Origin: Bacillus sp. USDA818B3_A
Lineage (GTDB): Bacteria; Bacillota; Bacilli; Bacillales; Cytobacillaceae
Assembly (NCBI RefSeq): GCF_009928415.1
Contig: NZ_JAABNN010000033.1
Span: 1 to 34,838 of the forward strand
Length of the DNA stretch: 34,838 bases
Direction: 5' to 3'
Shown: positions 24,274 to 31,494 of the stretch, one piece after another
Layout: each line of letters begins with the position of its first letter
Numbering within the stretch: position 1 is the first letter of the stretch
Made by a program: the position numbers and the translations under genes
The notes under the pieces: model-generated
Seen by the model: only the letters and a program-made list of their open reading frames with translations
Database searches by the model: none
Told to the model about the DNA's origin: nothing

Positions 24274-24677
24274 TAGTTTTCACCTCTATTTATAAACACT
24301 TCTTTCAATCCTGATCGATAGCCGAGCCAAGCAAATAAAAGACCTCCCCACAAACTGAGGAGCACATAAAGGATGGCAGTACCCCATTTAGCAGCAATGA
24401 TTAACTGAACGGTTTCAACACTAAACGTTGAAAAGGTTGTAAAAGAACCAATTAATCCCGTATTCACTGCTGTTATGAATTGGGGCTGAAGGAATTTAAA
24501 TCTTGGTAATAAATTCGTAAACCAGCCTAAAAGGAAACATCCGATGATATTTGTTATAAATGTTGCTAAAGGAAAGTCATGAAACCACCGCTGACCAAAG
24601 TAAACGCCTAAAAAATAACGTAATAATGCGCCAATAATTCCAGCAAGACCCACTAATAAAAAATTCAATATTGTCAC
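24273..24677 (-). CDS. crcB: Fluoride channel Fluc/CrcB, subunit 1
   Basis: This 134-aa four-segment protein shows the Fluc motifs GIIGALLRYFLG (13-24), FITNIIGCFLLGW with the channel Asn, and GLIGSFTTFSTFSVE with the TTFSTF motif. It is the first of two overlapping crcB genes. GAGGTGA lies 8 nt upstream of the ATG at 24677 and the riboswitch hairpin ends about 30 nt before that. The C-terminus adds a short basic tail (FINRGEN) absent in subunit 2. Confidence 0.95.
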   Translation of the reverse strand: MTILNFLLVGLAGIIGALLRYFLGVYFGQRWFHDFPLATFITNIIGCFLLGWFTNLLPRFKFLQPQFITAVNTGLIGSFTTFSTFSVETVQLIIAAKWGTAILYVLLSLWGGLLFAWLGYRSGLKEVFINRGEN

Positions 24678-24695
24678 CTCAAATTTAACGTTCCC

Positions 24696-24778
24696 GAAAA
24701 TAAACAGACTCCTACCAGATCTTATCTGATAGGAGTCATTTGCGTAATTACATTTATGGCGAACTCCATCGCCTTTTC
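24696..24778 (-). promoter_or_regulatory. Fluoride riboswitch (crcB motif) with terminator
   Basis: On the minus strand the leader contains AGGCGATGGAGTTCGCCATA (about 24774-24755), the conserved crcB aptamer start. GACTCCT (24737-24731) follows and could pair either with GGAGT of the aptamer (the pseudoknot) or with AGGAGTC (24713-24707). The latter closes a hairpin ending in TGTTTATTTT, the terminator. Fluoride would keep the pseudoknot and prevent termination. The ribosome site of crcB lies just beyond. Confidence 0.92.
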
Positions 24779-24846
24779 TATTAAATAATTTTTATTTTAC
24801 CAAAAATTCTTTCAGCTGCCAAACGCTGAATTAAAAAATACTTTTC

Positions 24847-24882
24847 AAAAAAAAAGAAACAGTCAAACTCACTGTCTCTTCT
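24847..24882 (-). terminator. Terminator of the 43-aa gene
   Basis: On the minus strand GAGACAGT and ACTGTTTC pair over a 7-nt loop and are followed by nine T residues. It lies 18 nt after the stop at 24900. Confidence 0.85.
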
Positions 24883-24899
24883 TAAGTCCGATCCTATTA

Positions 24900-25031
24900 T
24901 TAAAACCAGATTCTCTTATAGTAATCATATTCCGAGGTATTCTTGTTTTCATCCTTTTCGATTTGCGGAGTACACTTATCACATGGTTCTTCTGCCTGGT
25001 TATGTTCACATTGTTTGATTAAAAGTTCCAT
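24900..25031 (-). CDS. Cys-containing peptide, 43 aa, uncharacterised
   Basis: An open frame of 43 codons starts at the ATG at 25031 and begins MELLIKQCEHNQAEEPCDKC. AGAGGGG lies 9 nt upstream, and a good terminator follows the stop. Three Cys and one His in the first 20 residues (C8, H10, C17, C20) suggest a zinc knuckle-like fold, followed by an acidic and a Tyr-rich end (YDYYKRIWF). I do not recognise a family. A real gene is supported by the ribosome site and the terminator, though no homologue search was done. Confidence 0.6.
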   Translation of the reverse strand: MELLIKQCEHNQAEEPCDKCTPQIEKDENKNTSEYDYYKRIWF

Positions 25032-25159
25032 CGATGTATCCCCTCTCTCATATTATACTATTATTATAGTGGAAGCGTTTTCAAATGTCACGTGGTTATT
25101 TATGGTAATGATATTATTCTATGGCAGACGGAAGAGTAAGTTAAAGAATTCATAAGTTT

Positions 25160-25190
25160 AAAAAAGCCAGGCAGCATGCCTGGCTTTTTT
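25160..25190. terminator. Terminator of the sulfolactate/TTT cluster
   Basis: AAAAAAGCCAGGC and GCCTGGCTTTTTT form a 13-bp perfect stem with a 5-nt loop. It lies 6 nt after the tctC stop and ends the long minus-strand cluster. Confidence 0.95.
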
Positions 25191-25196
25191 AACACC

Positions 25197-26216
25197 CTAT
25201 TTCCGAATCCCTGTCTTTTCAGCTAACTCCGTATATTTATCTGTTTCGTCTTTAACAGATTTCGTAAAATCGTCCGAGTTCAGATACGCAGGATCCAATT
25301 TAATTTTCTCTAGTTCCTTAATAAAATTCTCATCTTTCTCCATTTTTGCGATCGCATCATCCCACTTTTTCACAATCTCATCTGGTGTTCCTGCAGGAAA
25401 CGATAATCCAGTCCACCATTTTACCGTTAATCCTTTTAATCCTTCTTCTTCTACTGTCGGAACATCTGGGAATAGCGGACTGCGCTCAGACGATTGAACC
25501 GCAAGGATTTTAATTTTCCCGGATTCAGCAAGCGAATATAATTCGCCGACCGTGTGTACGGCCAAGACCACGTGACCGCCGGCAACTTTAGCTGCGGAAT
25601 CACTGGCACCTTCAGAAGATACCATACTTGTTTTCTTATAATCTACTCCAATTGAGTCCAGCCATTCAGCAACTCCAAAAGCGGAGAAACCTGCAGGTCC
25701 TACGCTCGCCCAAGTAAGCTTTTGTGGATTTTTCTTCACCCAATCAGTAAATTCACTGAAACTATCCCAAGGTGCATCAGCTTTTACAGCATATGCCAGC
25801 GTACCTTCTGCCACGCGGGATACAAAGATATTGTCCTTTGCTGTTAAGGTTGGATTAGAATTACCTGCTTCATACATGGTTGTGGAGGAATTGTTATTTA
25901 CTAACACCGTATATCCATCAGCTTTCGCTTCTTTTAATGCATATTGCGCTCCAATAATTCCCCCGCCGCCTGGCTTATTAGTGACAATGACTGACTGTCC
26001 CCATTCTTTGCTCACATATTCAGCGACGGCTCGAGCGGCTAAATCGACCCCGCCTCCTGCTGCAAAGGGTACAACTAATTCAATTTGTCTTTTTGGATAG
26101 GAATCTGCCTTTTTCTCATCACCGGCTGCCGTTTTCGTATTGTTAGAGGAGCATCCTGTTAAAACCACCATTATAAGCAACAGTACGGAAAATATTCCTG
26201 AAAAAACCTTCTTCAT
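25197..26216 (-). CDS. tctC: Tripartite tricarboxylate transporter substrate-binding lipoprotein
   Basis: This 339-aa extracellular binding protein of the TctC/Bug family starts with a lipoprotein signal peptide, and the lipobox LTGCSS puts the lipidated Cys at about 22. Family marks are RQIELVVPFAAGGGVDLAAR, the conserved KPGGGGIIGAQYA and SVGPAGFSAFGVAEWLDSIG. It captures a carboxylate outside the cell and passes it to TctAB. GGGGGA is 6-7 nt before the ATG at 26216. It is last in the cluster, 12 nt after tctA. The substrate is inferred to be sulfolactate from the adjacent lyase genes. Confidence 0.93.
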   Translation of the reverse strand: MKKVFSGIFSVLLLIMVVLTGCSSNNTKTAAGDEKKADSYPKRQIELVVPFAAGGGVDLAARAVAEYVSKEWGQSVIVTNKPGGGGIIGAQYALKEAKADGYTVLVNNNSSTTMYEAGNSNPTLTAKDNIFVSRVAEGTLAYAVKADAPWDSFSEFTDWVKKNPQKLTWASVGPAGFSAFGVAEWLDSIGVDYKKTSMVSSEGASDSAAKVAGGHVVLAVHTVGELYSLAESGKIKILAVQSSERSPLFPDVPTVEEEGLKGLTVKWWTGLSFPAGTPDEIVKKWDDAIAKMEKDENFIKELEKIKLDPAYLNSDDFTKSVKDETDKYTELAEKTGIRK

Positions 26217-26234
26217 CTTCATTCCCCCTAGTTA

Positions 26235-27749
26235 TTAAAATTCCATTTGTTCCCCAGTCTCCTGGAGGATCCGCTGTTTTGTTCGTCTCATTAAAAAGAT
26301 GGAGACAATTAGTAACACTACGGCTGTGATTAATAGTGTTAAAGAAATAGGCCTTTGGAAAAAGATCATCAAATTTCCCGATGAAATCTCTAATGATTGG
26401 ATAAAGGAACTTTCCATTTTCGGGCCAAGTACTAAACATAAAACAAACGGGATAATCGGCCATTGATATTTGTGGAATAAATATCCCAATATTCCAAACA
26501 TAATTGAGACAAGCACATCGAACATACTATTTCGAACAGAGTAAGCACCCAATACACTAACCATCAAAATGACAGGTCCTAAGATGCCAAACGGTACTTC
26601 AGTGAGCTTAGCCCATAACCCGATTAACGGTAAATTTAGAATGAGCAGGATTACATTTCCAACAAACATACTAGCAATAACTGTCCAGACCAGCTGGCTG
26701 TTTTGTTCGAAAAGAACTGGTCCTGGTGTTAATCCGTAGATCATTAAAGCTGCCAAAAGAATCGCTAGAGGCGGTGAGGCCGGAATCCCTAATGCCAATA
26801 AAGGGATAAAACCACCTGAGCTTGTAGCATTGTTTGCCGATTCCGGACCAGCAACCCCTTCAATCGCTCCCTTGCCAAATTTTCCAGGAGTTTTGGATAC
26901 CTTCTTTTCCAAATCATAGGAAAGAAAGGATGTGATTGTCGCCGAGACACCAGGTAAAATTCCTAGAAAAAAACCAAGCAGGCTTCCTCTTAAAATTGGA
27001 AAAGCACTTTGTTTCATGTCATTCTTACTTGGGTAGACATTTTTTATTTTTGCGTGTTTAATACTAACTCGCTTCTCTTCAAGTCCCTTCAATACTTCTG
27101 TTATAGCAAATAGACCAATAATGATACTGATCATCTCAAATCCGCCCGCTAGTGGGCTAAACCCGAAATCAAATCTTGGCATACCGCTCGAAACCCCAAT
27201 CCCAACAAGCGAGATTAAAAATCCAAACAAGCCCATAATGATTGATTTCGTAAAGGAATATCCCGTTAGATTAAATAAGATAAATAAGGCAATCAGCATT
27301 AAGGTAAAATACTCTGGCGGCCCGAATTTTAAGGCTTGATCAGCTAAAATTGGAGCAAACAGTACAAGGCCAATTAACCCAATGATACCGGCAATAAACG
27401 AGCCAATTGCTGCCACTCCAAGGGCGGCACCGCCTTTTCCCATTTTAGCGAGCGGATACCCATCTAACGTAGTTGGTACGGATGAAGCTTCACCAGGAAT
27501 ATTCATCAAAATGGCTGTGGTCGATCCTCCATACATGGACCCGTAATAAATTCCGGCCATCATCATAATTCCTTGTGCAGGCTCCAAGATAGTTGTCATC
27601 GGCAAGAGAATCGCAATCGCTGATGTCGGTCCAAGTCCTGGAAGCACTCCAACAACGGTGCCAAGAAGCGAACCCAATAATACAATCAATAGATTGAAAG
27701 GGGTAAGGACTTCACTAAGTCCGTGTAAAAGGTACAAGATTGATTCCAT
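26235..27749 (-). CDS. tctA: Tripartite tricarboxylate transporter large permease
   Basis: This 504-aa TctA-family membrane protein has about 10-12 hydrophobic segments. Signatures are GVLPGLGPTSAIAILLPMT (35-53), IYYGSMYGGSTTAILMNIPG (about 67-86) and the second-half GPESANNATSSGGFIPLLALGIP. With TctB and TctC it forms a secondary, cation-coupled uptake system for carboxylates. The frame extends to 27761 via a GTG, but AAGGGGTG lies 9 nt before the ATG at 27749, giving MESILYLLHGL. It sits 17 nt after tctB. Confidence 0.95.
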   Translation of the reverse strand: MESILYLLHGLSEVLTPFNLLIVLLGSLLGTVVGVLPGLGPTSAIAILLPMTTILEPAQGIMMMAGIYYGSMYGGSTTAILMNIPGEASSVPTTLDGYPLAKMGKGGAALGVAAIGSFIAGIIGLIGLVLFAPILADQALKFGPPEYFTLMLIALFILFNLTGYSFTKSIIMGLFGFLISLVGIGVSSGMPRFDFGFSPLAGGFEMISIIIGLFAITEVLKGLEEKRVSIKHAKIKNVYPSKNDMKQSAFPILRGSLLGFFLGILPGVSATITSFLSYDLEKKVSKTPGKFGKGAIEGVAGPESANNATSSGGFIPLLALGIPASPPLAILLAALMIYGLTPGPVLFEQNSQLVWTVIASMFVGNVILLILNLPLIGLWAKLTEVPFGILGPVILMVSVLGAYSVRNSMFDVLVSIMFGILGYLFHKYQWPIIPFVLCLVLGPKMESSFIQSLEISSGNLMIFFQRPISLTLLITAVVLLIVSIFLMRRTKQRILQETGEQMEF

Positions 27750-27766
27750 TTTATGGCTCACCCCTT

Positions 27767-28231
27767 CTAAAAAGGTAAATTTATACTCGGAAACGGTGTT
27801 TTAAGTAAAACAATGAATAACAAGTACAATAGGGTCGTCAGAACGGCTGCCATCACGCCTGAGAATACCCACCGATAATTTCCGATTAATTTTATAAGGA
27901 AGACAAATGCGAGTAATGTACTAAAAAAGTAGCCAATAAATTCAATTAAGAAACAATAAATAAAGAGTATTACAATTGAAGCCAACATGATAAAACCCGT
28001 TCTTCCTTTAGGTAGTATCGATTCATTATCTTCTTTTCTCTTTTGTTTAATTACTAGAAAGAGACCTGCAATGACGAGAAGAATCCCTAATAATCCTGGA
28101 AAAGTATGGTCTCCTGTCAGAAGTTTTTGACTGTATGGATAAAGCCTTATCGATTCATAGATAGATAAGAATCCTAAAATAATGGCGATCACTCCGCCTA
28201 TACCGTCAGGTGAAATAAGTTTTATTCGCAT
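27767..28231 (-). CDS. tctB: Tripartite tricarboxylate transporter small permease
   Basis: This 154-aa TctB-family membrane protein has four hydrophobic segments (about 10-24, 44-60, 80-118, 124-145) and the N-terminal IGGVIAIILGFLSIYESIRL typical of the family. It is the small membrane subunit that partners TctA. AAGGAGG is 6 nt before the ATG at 28231, which lies inside the end of the gntR gene (stop at 28222), so translation of the regulator and transporter is linked. Confidence 0.9.
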   Translation of the reverse strand: MRIKLISPDGIGGVIAIILGFLSIYESIRLYPYSQKLLTGDHTFPGLLGILLVIAGLFLVIKQKRKEDNESILPKGRTGFIMLASIVILFIYCFLIEFIGYFFSTLLAFVFLIKLIGNYRWVFSGVMAAVLTTLLYLLFIVLLKTPFPSINLPF

Positions 28232-28947
28232 TTGCTGCCTCCTTCCTTTGTTCCTGCTTTTAACGTCTGTTCTACACTATCTAAATGAATCTCCATATAC
28301 TCTCTTGCTTTTTCTGCATTCCTGGCTTTTAACATTTCAGTTATTTTTAAATGTTCATTCCACGAATCTTGTAAGCGTTCCGGAATTTTCGCTGTTTCCT
28401 TCCTCATCTTACTTAACTGGCCGGTTAGTATATTCATCATTCGAAAGGCCAGCTCATTATGTGAAGGTTTTGAAATCTCGAGATGGAATTGGTGGTCTCG
28501 ATTAGACAAATCTGATTTATCCAGTTCCTTTGATTCCATAAGTTGAATCGTCTTTTTCACGTATACATAAAGATCATCCAATTGTTGATCAGAAGCCCGT
28601 TCTACGGCCCACACGACGGCCTGTGTCTCGATAAGTTTTCTAATTTCAAACAAATCCGTATACTGGTCGCCTTTAATAAAAAACTGTCCGGCAAAAGAAT
28701 GTAAATTGGTGTGTTCCTTTGCAACAAAAGCACCCTGACCATGTTTAATTTCAATCAGACCTAATGTTGACAAAACCTTATAAGATTCTCTAATCGTGTT
28801 TCTGCTCACATTCAGCAGCTGAGCGAGATCTCTTTCTGGCGGCAGCTGTTCTCCCGGTTTTAATTCTCCCCGTTGGATAAATCCCTTCACTTCTTCCACG
28901 ATTTTATTTGGCACTGTAGAGCGATCAAATTTTAACTGTTCAAACAT
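28222..28947 (-). CDS. GntR/FadR-type regulator with FCD ligand-binding domain
   Basis: This 241-aa regulator has an N-terminal winged helix (about 10-75, PPERDLAQLLNVSRNTIRES) and a C-terminal all-helical FCD domain. The FCD metal/ligand residues appear in FEIRKLIETQAVVWA, DHQFHLEISKPSHNELAF and WNEHLKITEMLKARNAEKA (Asp and His pattern). FCD regulators sense organic acids. It lies in the middle of the sulfolactate cluster, overlaps tctB, and probably controls it. The likely start is the ATG at 28947, after AGGTGAG. Related motifs in front of this gene and of suyA are candidate operators. Confidence 0.9.
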   Translation of the reverse strand: MFEQLKFDRSTVPNKIVEEVKGFIQRGELKPGEQLPPERDLAQLLNVSRNTIRESYKVLSTLGLIEIKHGQGAFVAKEHTNLHSFAGQFFIKGDQYTDLFEIRKLIETQAVVWAVERASDQQLDDLYVYVKKTIQLMESKELDKSDLSNRDHQFHLEISKPSHNELAFRMMNILTGQLSKMRKETAKIPERLQDSWNEHLKITEMLKARNAEKAREYMEIHLDSVEQTLKAGTKEGGSKCE

Positions 28948-28986
28948 GATACTCACCTGTAATTTTCACAATAACTCTAGCTGTTC

Positions 28987-28999
28987 GGTTGGCCCAACC
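28987..28999. promoter_or_regulatory. Candidate GntR operator upstream of gntR
   Basis: GGTTGGCCCAACC is a perfect palindrome about 40 nt before the gntR start. Its half, GGTTGG-CCA, recurs on the minus strand in front of suyA (31075-31085). It is a likely autoregulatory site, but no binding has been shown. Confidence 0.5.
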
Positions 29000-29075
29000 T
29001 CTTAAAAATGGAATACCTGTTTTACATTCCCCCACTGTTATCACTGCCTTTTAATAAAAAGTTATTTGACCACCA

Positions 29076-29585
29076 TCAAGGAATCCATCCCTTTATTCCA
29101 AATGCTATGGCACGTTTGGCAATCCTATGACCAATATCTCCTGTTCCTACTAGTCCTAACGTCTTCCCGTATACTTCATTCCCAGTAAAACGCTGACGGT
29201 CCCAATTCCCGAGATTTACATCATCAATGGCTTTAGATAGTGACCGCTTAGCATTTAAAATGACGGACAAGACATATTCAGCAACAGAAATGGAATTAGC
29301 ATGTTGGGCGGATACAATCTTAATATCTAGTTCAGCTGCTGTTTTCACATCGATATTATCTAGACCCACCCCAAGCCTGCCAATTACCTTCAGCCGTTTT
29401 CCAGCCGAAAGCACCTCTCGGTCGACGATGGTTTGATTCCTGACAATGAGCGCATCCACTTCTTTTATTTTATTAATCAATTTCTCTCTATTTGCCCATA
29501 AATCGGGAATCATTTCTACATGATTTTTCTTACCTAAACGGGTTATACCAAAGGCAGGCATATTTTCTGTAATAAGAATGTTCAT
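29076..29585 (-). pseudogene. slcC: Truncated 2-hydroxyacid dehydrogenase (SlcC/SerA-like)
   Basis: Only 169 residues of a D-isomer-specific 2-hydroxyacid dehydrogenase remain; the family usually has 310-330. The N-terminal catalytic half is normal (LITENMPAFG, ALIVRNQTIVDRE, VIGRLGVGLDNIDV), and the Rossmann motif GLVGTGDIGHRIAKRA is reached. The frame then ends nine residues later in GIKGWIP. The catalytic Arg, Glu and His of the C-terminal half are absent, and no remnant of that half is seen in the other frames up to gntR. AGGAAGAGG precedes the ATG at 29585. It lies 13 nt after suyB. By context it could be a former (S)-sulfolactate dehydrogenase; a SerA paralogue is also possible. Confidence 0.8.
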
Positions 29586-29598
29586 GTTTTCCTCTTCC

Positions 29599-30753
29599 TT
29601 AGGCACTACGGTAGAGTTTTGTAAGCACAAATTCTCTATGCCCAAGACTTTCAGCCGCCGTTAAACGTCCATTAATAGTGCGAATTAACATTTGTAATAA
29701 TTGATCGCCAGCCTGGTTCAGGTTATATTCACGCTTTAATAATCCTGTTACGTCCACATCAATATGCTCGGACATCGTTTCAACCGTAATCGGATTCGCT
29801 GAGATTTTGATAACAGGGACGATTGAATTTCCAATGATGTTACCTTGACCAGTTGGAAAGAAGTGGATGACAGCCCCGCCTGCAGCCATTAACGTAATGC
29901 ACTCAGCAGCTGCAGAGGAAGTATCCATAAAGTTTAAGCCGGTTTTTGTCGGTGTCTCTGCAGGTCCTAATGCATCTACGATTGTTTTGGACCCTGTTTT
30001 TTCAATATTACCAAGTGCTTTTTCTTCAATAGTAGTAAGGCCGCCCCTAATATTCCCTTCGGTTGGTTGACTGCCTAACAGGTCAACACCCTTTGATTGG
30101 ATTTCTTCTATATAATTATTGTAAATGCTTAAAAACTTATCTTTTACTTCCTGGGACTCACAACGATTAACAATTAAGTGCTCTCCCCCGGTTAGTTCGG
30201 ATGTTTCTCCAAAGAATACTGTTCCGCCATTGTCAACTAATCGATCGACTACATTTCCCACCGTTGGGCATGACCCTAGCCCTGTGGTGGTGTCGGATTC
30301 TCCGCATTTGATGCTTACCAATATTTCAGATAGGTCTACGAGTTCTCTTTGGATTTCAGAGGCCGATTGGAGGAACTTTTGTGCCGTTCTTGATGCTTTC
30401 TCAATCGTGGAAAAATCACCAAAACGCTCAATCGAATACCCTGCGACAGGTTTACCTGTAACTCTTATTCCTTCAACAATCCGCTCTGTCCACTTTGGTT
30501 CAATCCCAATAACAACGACAGCTGCCACATTTGGATTGGCTCCATTGCCGATCATTGTTTGAAAAAATAAATCGAGATCCGGTCCATATTGCAATCTGCC
30601 GTATGCATGTGGAATAGCTAGTGTTCCTGGAACAATCTTAGCGACTGCCTCTGCTGCGGCGTTAGATATATCATCCACTGGTAATATAACTACATGATTT
30701 CTAATTCCAACTCTTCCATTTTCTCTGCGATAACCCCAAATTTTAATTTCCAT
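29599..30753 (-). CDS. suyB: (2R)-sulfolactate sulfo-lyase large subunit (UxaA family)
   Basis: This 384-aa protein is the large part of a UxaA/altronate-dehydratase type lyase. It opens with GYRRENGRVGIRNHVVILPV and contains SIKCGESDTTTGLGSCPTVG, TVFFGETSELTGGEHLIVNR and SQPTEGNIRGGLTTIEEKAL, which match my memory of SuyB better than that of UxaA or GarD (those have KCGGSD-like forms). SuyAB splits (2R)-3-sulfolactate into pyruvate and sulfite, probably with an iron or iron-sulfur centre. GAGGTGG lies 5 nt before the ATG at 30753, 2 nt after the suyA stop. Altronate or another hydroxyacid remains the alternative substrate. Confidence 0.68.
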   Translation of the reverse strand: MEIKIWGYRRENGRVGIRNHVVILPVDDISNAAAEAVAKIVPGTLAIPHAYGRLQYGPDLDLFFQTMIGNGANPNVAAVVVIGIEPKWTERIVEGIRVTGKPVAGYSIERFGDFSTIEKASRTAQKFLQSASEIQRELVDLSEILVSIKCGESDTTTGLGSCPTVGNVVDRLVDNGGTVFFGETSELTGGEHLIVNRCESQEVKDKFLSIYNNYIEEIQSKGVDLLGSQPTEGNIRGGLTTIEEKALGNIEKTGSKTIVDALGPAETPTKTGLNFMDTSSAAAECITLMAAGGAVIHFFPTGQGNIIGNSIVPVIKISANPITVETMSEHIDVDVTGLLKREYNLNQAGDQLLQMLIRTINGRLTAAESLGHREFVLTKLYRSA

Positions 30754-30755
30754 GT

Positions 30756-31037
30756 TTACCACCTCGCCGTTTTTAGGTTATGTGTATGGACATAACTGCC
30801 TTCTTTAATTGCTTCCATCGCTACTCCAATTGGTACTCGATATTCAATGACTCTACTATTCTCCGAAATATCATGCAGGGCAATTTTATGTCCTAGCGGG
30901 ATCTGGTGATTGGAATGTATTAGAATCGTAGAATCATCCTCTAAGAAAACCCCTAGTACTTCTTCACCAGCTGCAATGTCATCAATCGCGACACCGACGG
31001 AATCACCGATGTAGTGAACTAAAAATTTGTGTGACAA
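30756..31037 (-). CDS. suyA: (2R)-sulfolactate sulfo-lyase small subunit (SAF domain)
   Basis: This 93-aa SAF-domain protein corresponds to the N-terminal part of UxaA-family lyases, encoded separately. Typical are FLVHYIGDSVGVAIDDIAAG, the core IPLGHKIALHDI (46-57) and the end SYVHTHNLKTARW, where the His-x-His and Asn are likely active-site residues. Small/large split genes of this size occur in SuyAB. The start is a TTG at 31037, preceded by AAGGAGATGAAGGA; no ATG in frame gives a complete domain. It is first in the cluster, and suyB follows 2 nt after its stop. Confidence 0.68.
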   Translation of the reverse strand: MSHKFLVHYIGDSVGVAIDDIAAGEEVLGVFLEDDSTILIHSNHQIPLGHKIALHDISENSRVIEYRVPIGVAMEAIKEGSYVHTHNLKTARW

Positions 31038-31074
31038 TTTCCTTCATCTCCTTTTTTTCTGGTTGAACGTCCAG

Positions 31075-31085
31075 TGGTCCAACCA
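31075..31085. promoter_or_regulatory. Candidate GntR operator upstream of suyA
   Basis: TGGTCCAACCA fits the FadR/GntR pattern T-N-G-T-N3-A-C-N-A. On the minus strand it reads within GGTTGGACCACTGG, sharing GGTTGG-CCA with the palindrome in front of gntR. It is 40-50 nt upstream of the suyA TTG. Confidence 0.5.
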
Positions 31086-31146
31086 ATTAAGTAATAAAAA
31101 AACCTTTTAACCAGTGAAAATCGTGATGGAATCCGAATTTTTTTAA

Positions 31147-31238
31147 CAAAAAAGGCCTTGCTCGCTTTGGTAGCGTTGCAAGGCCTACAGTGGTCTGTTC
31201 GGCATTATCATCAATATTATTCCGATTGGTTAACTATG
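31147..31238 (-). ncRNA. Candidate ~90-nt RNA or leader with intrinsic terminator
   Basis: A promoter TTGACA (31273-31268), 17 nt, TAAATT (31250-31245) on the minus strand predicts a start near 31238. About 50 nt later comes the hairpin AGGCCTTGC ... GCAAGGCCT (31186-31153) with an inner CGCT/AGCG stem and TTTTTTGTT. The product would be a short RNA, or an attenuated leader of the suy cluster. A Fur-like sequence (TGACAATCATTTCA) overlaps the -35. No reading frame is seen inside. Confidence 0.5.
31153..31186 (-). terminator. Terminator between fbpA and suyA
   Basis: On the minus strand AGGCCTTGC and GCAAGGCCT form the outer stem and CGCT/AGCG an inner one, followed by TTTTTTGTT. It may end fbpA mRNA as well as the candidate short RNA. 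Confidence 0.88.
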
Positions 31239-31317
31239 TTTTAAAATTTACCATGTCCTGAAATGATTGTCAATTGTATTGTTATCAATTTTCTAAAAAT
31301 TCTTTTTCTCTCCTTCA

Positions 31318-31494
31318 TCATTTTAAAATTAGCTTTTCATTTTCAGATATGACTTCGTTGTACTCCCGCTCCAATTCAGTTAACGTCCATTCATATAAAT
31401 GTTTGTTGTTTTTCTTATAGACACCTGATTGAATGAGCTGATTAATGAGGAATTGTCTTTTCTTCTGGACTGCTTTACGAAGTAAATTTTCCAC
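31318..31494 (-). CDS. fbpA: Fur-regulated basic protein FbpA family
   Basis: This 58-aa basic protein reads ENLLRKAVQKKRQFLINQLI, followed by the diagnostic GVYKKNNKHLYEWTLTELER. In B. subtilis FbpA, FbpB and FbpC are small proteins under Fur control that help the FsrA small RNA in the iron-sparing response. The start is GTG at 31494 with AGGAGG 7 nt upstream; the overlapping ATG (31496) is in another frame. A clear Fur box is not visible upstream: only a TGATAAA-like half (31559-31565) was noted. Confidence 0.8.
   Translation of the reverse strand: MENLLRKAVQKKRQFLINQLIQSGVYKKNNKHLYEWTLTELEREYNEVISENEKLILK

Noticed and set aside
29076..29585. Functional phosphoglycerate dehydrogenase (SerA)
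   Set aside because: The protein ends inside the cofactor domain and lacks the catalytic residues of the C-terminal half, so activity is not expected.
29599..30753. Altronate or galactarate dehydratase as primary call
   Set aside because: Split subunits, the KCGESD form and the TTT/SlcC-like context fit SuyAB better; no uronate catabolism genes (uxaB, uxaC, kduI) are near. It is kept as an alternative only.
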